Of a stretch of 64,000 nt of DNA, positions 58,218 to 64,000 are shown piece by piece. This DNA is from Caballeronia turbans (lineage in GTDB: Bacteria; Pseudomonadota; Gammaproteobacteria; Burkholderiales; Burkholderiaceae), in NCBI GenBank assembly GCA_001544655.2, contig FCOD02000006.1, positions 248,001 through 312,000 of the forward strand, in the 5' to 3' direction. How positions within the stretch are numbered: the first letter of the stretch is position 1; every line of letters begins with the position of its first letter. Below the pieces are notes generated by a model. It made no database searches. It was given only the letters and a program-made list of their open reading frames with translations, and was not told the DNA's origin. The translations under genes and the position numbers were made by a program.

Positions 58218-58664
58218 TCAATTCGCCGGCATCATCTGACCGCGGATCTCGCCAGTCGGATTTTCCTGCGTGTGGATGTTGAAGTACCACTGCCCGGTCA
58301 TCAGGTCGTTTACTTGTTGTTCCGATAGCGTCGCCTGTCCTTTCATGGGACTCGCGAGGGCTTTCTTGTCGATGGGCACTTGCACTTTCGCGTTCTGACC
58401 GACCGGCGCGGGGCCGTGGAAATGAGCCATCGTCACGGGGCCCGATAACTCCGCGTAGGTTGCGGTCCAGGTGAATACTTTGGTGTCGGTATCGAACGTC
58501 GCGTCCACTGTGCCGTGACCTTTGCTCACGCGCGGCGGGACTTCACTCGAGGGCTGGAGATTGGCTTTCAGGGCGACGGTGTCCGCACGAGCCGCGCCTG
58601 ACGCGAGAATGGCGAACATCAGAACGGTCGTCCAGCGTACATGTGGTCTGCATGTCGAGGTCAT
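58218..58664 (-). CDS. CHRD domain secreted protein
   Basis: The 148-residue protein has a signal peptide (VRWTTVLMFAILASGAARAD), then a CHRD domain: LQPSSEVPPRVSKGHGTVDA, then TVTMAHFHGPAPVGQ-like sequence and WYFNIHTQENPTGEIRGQMMP at the end. CHRD proteins are of unknown function and are probably periplasmic or secreted. ATG 58664 has an AGGAGA site; the longer frame upstream is not supported. It lies 25 bp before the hydrolase gene on the same strand. Confidence 0.85.
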   Translation of the reverse strand: MTSTCRPHVRWTTVLMFAILASGAARADTVALKANLQPSSEVPPRVSKGHGTVDATFDTDTKVFTWTATYAELSGPVTMAHFHGPAPVGQNAKVQVPIDKKALASPMKGQATLSEQQVNDLMTGQWYFNIHTQENPTGEIRGQMMPAN

Positions 58665-58776
58665 GGCTCTTCTCCTGTTTGGCGGACAGCGCGTTTTCGA
58701 TGCGATGACCACATCGCCATGGTAGAGCATCCGAATGCGGGATGCGCTTCGCCTCAGTGGCAACAGGCAAACATGC

Positions 58777-58804
58777 GAAAAGGGCGCCTTGCGGCGCCCT
58801 TTTC
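58777..58804 (-). terminator. Terminator after the porin gene
   Basis: A 12-bp stem GAAAAGGGCGCC (58777-58788) with 58793-58804 closes on TTGC, about 35 bp after the porin stop on the reverse strand. The arms end in A and T runs, a usual intrinsic terminator. Confidence 0.8.
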
Positions 58805-58838
58805 TAACTAGCTAAAGCTCGGTATTGCTCCGATGGCT

Positions 58839-59981
58839 TTAGAAGCGGTGACGGATACCCGTCGAGAGAACGACTTGACGGCTGCTCGAGGACGGTCCGA
58901 CGCCATTGATAGCTGCCATAGGATAGTTACCCGGCTGCAGCCCGCCCGCGATTTGCACTACGCCTTCAGCGTAGATGTCGGTGCGCTTGGACAGTGCGTA
59001 GTCCGTCTGGAGGCCGAACTGGTGCGCATGCATCTTATCGGAGTTACCCGATTCGTTCAGACGGTTCTGGCTGTACGTGTACGCAGCGCCGAGCGACAGT
59101 GCGGGCGTGATAGCGTAGCGACCGTTAACTTCGTAGTTATTGCTGATGAACGACACGCTGTCGAACGTGTTGCTGTCCTGGCGCGTTTGCGTCCAGAGCA
59201 GACCGAACGTCAGTGCACCGGTCGAGTAGCTGCCGCCCGCACCGAACGTACGCTGGCGCGAGTCGTTTGTCGCGTCGTCGAAAATACTCTGGGCACTGGT
59301 GATTGCACCGAAGGAGGTGCTACCAACGCCGTTGCCTTGCATGTAAGCCGCTGCGAGCTTCAGACCGCCATTCGCATAACCTGCACCGAGGCTGTAAGCG
59401 CGGTTAGCGGCGAAGCTGCTTGCGTTCGAGAAGGCGTACAGACCGCTGAACGAGAAGCCAGCATAGTTGGCGCTCTGGAACTTGATCGCATTGTTTTCGC
59501 GGAACGCATCGCCATTCAGGTTATCGAGATTTCCCGGATGCGCGAAGTACGTGCCGCCCCAGGTGCCGGTTGCACTCAGCGGGCCAAGGTAGTCGACCAC
59601 GGAATCGGTTTGGTGACCCAGCGTCACCGTACCTGCATTCGTCGACAGACCGACGAATGCTTGACGGCCAAAGCCATTACCGCCCAGCGAGCCACCGTTG
59701 GCCACGTTGAAGCCGCTCTCCAAGGTGAAGATTGCCTTCATGCCGCCGCCCAGATCTTCAGCGCCGCGCAGACCCCAACGGCTCATCTGAACATTGCCGC
59801 CCGTCAGGCCGAACGCGCTGTTCTTGAAGTGGTCGGCACCTTCCGGAGCCTGGACGTTGTTCACGTACGTGAAGCCTGCGTCGATCAAACCATACAGCGT
59901 GACGCTGCTTTGCGCGTTCGCAGCGCCTGCGAACGATGCGGCCAGAGCTGCGATGGCCGTGACGATCAAATTCTTTTTCAT
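58839..59981 (-). CDS. General outer-membrane porin (Gram-negative porin family)
   Basis: The 380-residue protein has a signal peptide (MKKNLIVTAIAALAASFAGAANAQ), then SSVTLYGLIDAGFTYVNN, the start of beta-strands typical of porins of Burkholderia, followed by alternating strands and the final aromatic RQVVLSTGIRHRF needed for outer-membrane insertion. It should form a trimeric 16-strand channel. ATG 59981 with an AAAGGAA site was chosen; the longer frame has no signal peptide. A long divergent promoter region separates it from the LysR gene. Confidence 0.92.
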   Translation of the reverse strand: MKKNLIVTAIAALAASFAGAANAQSSVTLYGLIDAGFTYVNNVQAPEGADHFKNSAFGLTGGNVQMSRWGLRGAEDLGGGMKAIFTLESGFNVANGGSLGGNGFGRQAFVGLSTNAGTVTLGHQTDSVVDYLGPLSATGTWGGTYFAHPGNLDNLNGDAFRENNAIKFQSANYAGFSFSGLYAFSNASSFAANRAYSLGAGYANGGLKLAAAYMQGNGVGSTSFGAITSAQSIFDDATNDSRQRTFGAGGSYSTGALTFGLLWTQTRQDSNTFDSVSFISNNYEVNGRYAITPALSLGAAYTYSQNRLNESGNSDKMHAHQFGLQTDYALSKRTDIYAEGVVQIAGGLQPGNYPMAAINGVGPSSSSRQVVLSTGIRHRF

Positions 59982-60421
59982 GCGAGTTCCTTTGCTGAGT
60001 CGTGAGACTCGATGGGTTGCTTCAGGCCGAACGCCTGTCGAGCTTGGATTGCCTCTTTGCTCGTTTAGCTCAGCACCGATATTCGGCACGACAAAGTTTA
60101 TTGCCCGGTCTTTTTGAGAAACGGCCAAACGAAACACAAAAGCCTTTTCGAATAATTCGAAAAATGTAATTTCGATATGGATAAATACTTACGGCGCCTG
60201 AACTTACAGATCGCATCACACGGTCGTCGCCGGTGCGTTGTGAGGGTTTAGTTGCACACATACGACAGTGGTTACATTGAGACACCTGATCGAGATCAGA
60301 AGCCTCCGATTTCCGAACATCCCTTTGCGCTCTAACATCGCGCACGCGAGGCTGCGCTCCAACCGCTTGCCTCCTTCGCATACTCGAAGCGTCTAAAAGC
60401 GTTTCTCAAATCGCTCGCCCA
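59982..60421. promoter_or_regulatory. Porin/LysR divergent control region
   Basis: A 440-bp gap with no gene that I can support. The AT-rich part at about 60110-60200 contains TTTTCGAATAATTCGAAAA (60145-60163), an 8-bp perfect inverted repeat spaced by 3 bp, a likely regulator site for the porin. The length of the 5' region suggests complex control of the porin. No clear promoter boxes were fixed. Confidence 0.45.
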
Positions 60422-61357
60422 ATGAATCAACTTCAAGCGATGCGCGTCTTTCTTAAGGTGTCGGAAACAGAGTCATTCGGCCGCGCCGCTGCCGCGCTCG
60501 ATCTCTCCAACGCCGTGATAACGCGCTACGTCTCACTGCTCGAAGCGCATCTCAACACGCGCTTGCTGAACCGAACCACGCGCAGCGTCTCTCTCACGGA
60601 GGCCGGGCGCGCTTATGCCGAAGGCTGCCGTGTGGTGATCGATCAGATCGAGACGATCGAGGCATCGGTGGGAACCAGCTCCGTCGATCCCTCGGGCACG
60701 CTCAAGCTGGTGGCATCGGCATCTTTTTCATTGCTCGGGCTCACGCCGATGCTGCGCGGATTCATGGAGCGATATTCGAATGTGAAGCTCCGTGTGACGC
60801 TGTTGCATCGTCCGGTCGATCTCGTCGCGGAAGGCTTCGACGTCGGCATCGTCGTGCCGCATCTCGTCAACAGCGGCATGCTGATCAACCGCCCGCTGGT
60901 GAAAGTGGCGGCCGTGCTCGTCGCATCGCCGGCCTATCTTTCGCGGCGCCGTGCGCCCGACCGTCCGGCGTTGCTGGCGGCACACGCGTTTCTCGCGCCA
61001 ACCGCGGATATTCATGGATCGACGTGGTCCTTTGTCGGACCTTCGGGCGTGGAGGAAAGCGTCGCCCTCGATCCGGCATACACCGTAAACAGCTCGCACA
61101 TGTTGCGGCAAGCGGCGCTTTCAGGAATGGGAATCGCGGTGCTGCCGGAGAGCTATGTGGCGCAGGACATCGAAACGGGTTCGCTCGTGCGCCTGCTGCC
61201 GGGCTATACGCTCAAGGATGCGGACAAGGAAGTGTCGATTGTCTACCCGGGACGCCGACACGTGCCGGCCAAGACGCGCACATTCGTGGACTTCGCGCTG
61301 GCCCACTTCCGCGACCGCGAACCGGTCGATGCGAGTCCCGAGACATTTCTGGATTAA
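60422..61357 (+). CDS. LysR-family transcriptional regulator
   Basis: The 311-residue protein has an N-terminal helix-turn-helix (MNQLQAMRVFLKVSETESFGRAAAALDLSNAVITRYVSLLEAHL) and a LysR substrate-binding domain with LVASASFSLLGLTPMLRGF and GFDVGIVVPHL. It belongs to the branch with RLLNRTTRSVSLTEAG. Target genes are not evident; the divergent porin is a plausible candidate. It is convergent with the hybrid kinase gene (41-bp gap). Confidence 0.88.
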   Translation: MNQLQAMRVFLKVSETESFGRAAAALDLSNAVITRYVSLLEAHLNTRLLNRTTRSVSLTEAGRAYAEGCRVVIDQIETIEASVGTSSVDPSGTLKLVASASFSLLGLTPMLRGFMERYSNVKLRVTLLHRPVDLVAEGFDVGIVVPHLVNSGMLINRPLVKVAAVLVASPAYLSRRRAPDRPALLAAHAFLAPTADIHGSTWSFVGPSGVEESVALDPAYTVNSSHMLRQAALSGMGIAVLPESYVAQDIETGSLVRLLPGYTLKDADKEVSIVYPGRRHVPAKTRTFVDFALAHFRDREPVDASPETFLD

Positions 61358-61397
61358 GAAGGAGGCGGACGCGGCGCCGTTGCGCCACGTCGCCCCA

Positions 61398-64000
61398 TCA
61401 AGCAAGTGCGGCACCTTTCGCCTGGATGCGCTCGACGAGTTGTTCGCATCGCGCGATCAAGGCAAAGCCTTCGCGCCGGCGTGCGTCGCGGGTCTTCACA
61501 TGCAGATCCCGACGAAAATCCTTCAGCGCACCAAGCAGCGGCCGATACTGCAAAACGCTGGCCGCCCCGACGACACGATGATGCCAATCCCGTAGATCGT
61601 CCACCGTGCCGCGATCGAGCAACTGCCGAAGCGTCACGAGATCCTCGCGGAACGACGATACGAACGCGTCCAGCAATGCCTTCACGGTCGTTTCACTCCC
61701 CCATAGCTGAGCCATCGCGCTCAGGTCGAGATCATCGTCGTCGCGCGCCGGCACGTCCGTAGCTTGCGGTGAATGCGCGCCGGTCTCGGGCGCGGCAGCC
61801 TCGGTCACCCACCAGCGGTTCAGATGTTCGCGCAACGTCGCGAGCCGGGTCGGCTTGACGAGCCGGTCATCCATGCCCGCGTCGCGGCACCGCTGCAGTT
61901 CGTCGGGCGCGGTGCTCGCCGTGATGCCGAGAATCGGCAGGCGACGCGTCGTGCCGGCTTCGTCGGCCCGGATCCGACGCGCCAGTTCGTACCCCGTCAT
62001 GTTCGGCATGTGGCAGTCCGTGATCAGAAAGCCATAGCGCGTATCCGCCAGCGCGGCGTACGCCTCGGCACCATCGTGCACGACATCGCAGGCGAAACCG
62101 AGCAGCGAGAGCTGATGACGGATCAGTTCCTGGTTCACCGGATGATCCTCGGCCACAAGCACGAGTTTGCCGCTGCGCAGTGCGTCTTCCCGGTCCGGCG
62201 CCGCCATCTTTGCTTCGTGGCGGAGCGTGAGTCCCGATGCGATCTGCGGCATGCCTGTCAATGCTGCGACGCAAGCGGCGCCAAGCCCGTGCCATGAAAT
62301 CGGATTGACGCTCACGCGGATGTCATCTTCGAGAATCCGGTATCCGGTGGGCTTTGGCTTTTCGGTCATGTGAATCACGCGCGAACCGAGCGGAAGCGCG
62401 AGCGTGTGCGTATCGCTCAGAAAGACGATCTCGATGTCGTCGAGCGACCCCGGCTGCGACCGCGCGAGTTCGTTGGGCGTGTAGCGCTGCAACGCGAGAC
62501 CGAGCGCCTCGCCATAGTGCATGAGCGCTGCCGCTACTCGGTCGTCGTCGATCGCGACGATGCCCCGCTTTCCGCGCAACCCGTCGATCTGATATCGCAA
62601 CGTTTCGATGGGCATTGCGAGACGAACGGTCATCGCCGTTCCGACGCCGATCGCGCTTTCGAGACTCATCGCGCCGCCCATCAATTCGACGAGACGATTG
62701 CAGATCGTCAGCCCGAGCCCGGTGCCGCCGAAGCGGCGCGTCGTGGAAGTCTCCGCTTGCACGAACGGCTCGAACAGGCTTTGCTGAGCCTCCGGGGCAA
62801 TCCCGATGCCGGTGTCCTTCACACATAGTTCGATCACCTGTTCCGATGCGCCCTGCTCGATCGCGCGTACGTGGAGCGCGACATCGCCCTTGATCGTGAA
62901 CTTGATCGCGTTACTCATCAGGTTGAAGAGAACCTGCCTCAGGCGCACGCTATCGCCCCTTACCGTCGCAGCCACTTCCGGCGCCACGTCGACACGCACG
63001 CGAAGACCCTTTTCGTGCGCCCTTCCGGCGAGCAGGCCGACCGCACTATCGACGAGTTCGCGCAGATCGATCGGAGTCGACTCGATCGTCAACCGGTTGG
63101 CCTCGATCTTCGAATAGTCGAGGAGATCGTCCAGGATCTGCAGGAGCGCACTCGCGGAATCCTGAATCATGCCGAGCATCTGCGACTGATCGGAATTCAT
63201 CGGCGTGTTCTGGAGCACTTCGACGAGCCCCAAAACGCCGTTCATCGGCGTGCGGATCTCGTGACTCATCATCGCCAGGAAGTCGTCCTTCGCGCGCGAC
63301 GCGGCTTCGGCGATATCCCGTGCTCGGGCGAGTTCGTCCGCGCGGGCGCGCTCCACGCTGGCATCGGCCCAATAGCCGCTCCAGACCACGGCCCCGTCGT
63401 CCTCACGCTGCGCGACGAGGTCGGCGCGAATCCAGCGGGTAACGCCTTCCACCGTTGAGCGAAACTCGGTATGCAGCGGCTCGAGTGTGCGCGCCGACGC
63501 TTCGATTTCTTCGAGCAGACGCGCGCTGTCGTCGGCGTGAATGCGCGTCAACGCGTGAATCGGATCGTCAGCCAGTGCGACGACGTCCAGTGCGAGCAAC
63601 TGCCGGGTATCGCCGTCGATATAGGGAAGGCTGTATGTGCCGTCGCTTGCGCGCCGCAACTGGAACACGACTGCCGGCAGCGATCGCGTCACGTCGCGAA
63701 GCCGCCGCTCGGTTTGCCGCGCGCGGGTTTCCGCGTCGCGGATATCGGTGATGTCGATCATCGTGCCGACGACGCCCGCTCGCTCCCCGTTCAATGCCGT
63801 GAATGCGCCGGTCCAGAAAAGGCCGCACCGCGGGTGATTCTGATTGTCGAGGAACTCAGCTTCGACTTCCTGTCGCTGACCGGTGGCCAGCGTCGTACCT
63901 GTCAGTTCATTCAGCACGCGGCTATGCGCTTCACCCCACGCCGTCACCTCGAGGCTCGTGCGCCCGATAATGTCTTCGCGCTGTACCCCGAGCACTTCCT
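61398..64000 (-). CDS. BvgS-like hybrid sensor histidine kinase, 5' end beyond window
   Basis: At least 865 residues are encoded, running off the right edge on the reverse strand. PAS-like domains (about residues 1-240 of the visible part) are followed by a histidine kinase core with FLAMMSHEIRTPMNGVLGLVE, the N box LMSNAIKFT, KDTGIGIAP and GGTGLGLTIC, then a receiver domain with the phosphoacceptor Asp in LITDCHMPNMTGYELARRIR, and a C-terminal HPt domain (RDWHHRVVGAASVL). This tripartite PAS-HK-REC-HPt layout is that of BvgS/EvgS kinases, whose periplasmic solute-binding domains would lie outside the window. The partner response regulator is not in the window. Confidence 0.85.
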   Translation of the reverse strand, partial: EVLGVQREDIIGRTSLEVTAWGEAHSRVLNELTGTTLATGQRQEVEAEFLDNQNHPRCGLFWTGAFTALNGERAGVVGTMIDITDIRDAETRARQTERRLRDVTRSLPAVVFQLRRASDGTYSLPYIDGDTRQLLALDVVALADDPIHALTRIHADDSARLLEEIEASARTLEPLHTEFRSTVEGVTRWIRADLVAQREDDGAVVWSGYWADASVERARADELARARDIAEAASRAKDDFLAMMSHEIRTPMNGVLGLVEVLQNTPMNSDQSQMLGMIQDSASALLQILDDLLDYSKIEANRLTIESTPIDLRELVDSAVGLLAGRAHEKGLRVRVDVAPEVAATVRGDSVRLRQVLFNLMSNAIKFTIKGDVALHVRAIEQGASEQVIELCVKDTGIGIAPEAQQSLFEPFVQAETSTTRRFGGTGLGLTICNRLVELMGGAMSLESAIGVGTAMTVRLAMPIETLRYQIDGLRGKRGIVAIDDDRVAAALMHYGEALGLALQRYTPNELARSQPGSLDDIEIVFLSDTHTLALPLGSRVIHMTEKPKPTGYRILEDDIRVSVNPISWHGLGAACVAALTGMPQIASGLTLRHEAKMAAPDREDALRSGKLVLVAEDHPVNQELIRHQLSLLGFACDVVHDGAEAYAALADTRYGFLITDCHMPNMTGYELARRIRADEAGTTRRLPILGITASTAPDELQRCRDAGMDDRLVKPTRLATLREHLNRWWVTEAAAPETGAHSPQATDVPARDDDDLDLSAMAQLWGSETTVKALLDAFVSSFREDLVTLRQLLDRGTVDDLRDWHHRVVGAASVLQYRPLLGALKDFRRDLHVKTRDARRREGFALIARCEQLVERIQAKGAALA

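Overview
The window reads as chromosomal core DNA of a beta-proteobacterium of the Burkholderia group (Burkholderiaceae; Paraburkholderia or Caballeronia-like). The basis is high GC with strong codon bias, gene orders remembered as typical of that group (tyrS/anmK/erpA/rplM-rpsI; HIT/DUF971/ubiE; fmdB/DUF502/aspS/nudB/clsB), a class A RNase P RNA, a 16-strand type general porin, and a gltIJKL operon beside an NAD-type glutamate dehydrogenase. No tRNA, rRNA, CRISPR array, insertion sequence or prophage was recognised.

Layout. 1-8.5 kb: tyrS (cut by the left edge), anmK, erpA, rplM-rpsI, a candidate short RNA, an OsmC-like protein, rnpB, a DUF3025 protein, pyrC and a class II amidotransferase. 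8.5-13.3 kb: the glutamate/aspartate importer gltIJKL and gdhA. 13.4-23.6 kb: a HypT-like LysR regulator divergent from a NarK-like nitrate/nitrite transporter, a small membrane gene apparently broken by a frameshift, an Atm1-type ABC exporter, a YciA thioesterase, a GGDEF-EAL protein, and a NarM-like nitrate-reductase-associated gene divergent from fdhD. 23.6-31 kb: a beta-oxidation set (enoyl-CoA hydratase, thiolase, FadB-like protein, acyl-CoA dehydrogenase) with a TetR regulator and two palindromes upstream of it. 31-46.2 kb: clsB, nudB, aspS, DUF502, an FmdB zinc ribbon, a methyltransferase, ubiB, ubiJ, a Tim44-like protein, ubiE, DUF971, a HIT protein and a 1364-residue FAD/Fe-S oxidoreductase. 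46.7-50 kb: ilvA, a 5'-nucleotidase and queF. 50-54.3 kb: an N-acyl-D-amino-acid module (RidA, D-aminoacylase, RpiR regulator, divergent PLP enzyme). 54.3-64 kb: MarR and its MFS efflux pump, EcsC, an esterase, a CHRD protein, a porin, a LysR regulator and a BvgS-like hybrid kinase cut by the right edge.

How the parts work together. gltIJKL brings in glutamate/aspartate and gdhA, on the same strand but behind its own terminator, can deaminate glutamate. Three separate loci, within about 9 kb, touch nitrate/molybdenum metabolism (NarK-like, NarM-like, FdhD), although no molybdoenzyme is in the window. The fatty-acid set, probably under the TetR regulator, supplies a complete beta-oxidation cycle. 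The D-amino-acid cluster has a deacylase, a PLP enzyme that would release enamine/imine, and a RidA that would clear it.

The window is mostly conserved housekeeping DNA and no dramatic new system stands out. The least explained items are a roughly 60-nt transcript unit upstream of rplM with its own promoter, a CU-rich loop and a terminator (4198-4293), the NarM/FdhD pairing, an orphan 14-bp palindrome ahead of ilvA, and the two palindromes ahead of the beta-oxidation TetR gene. All names rest on reading protein motifs by eye; no database search was run.
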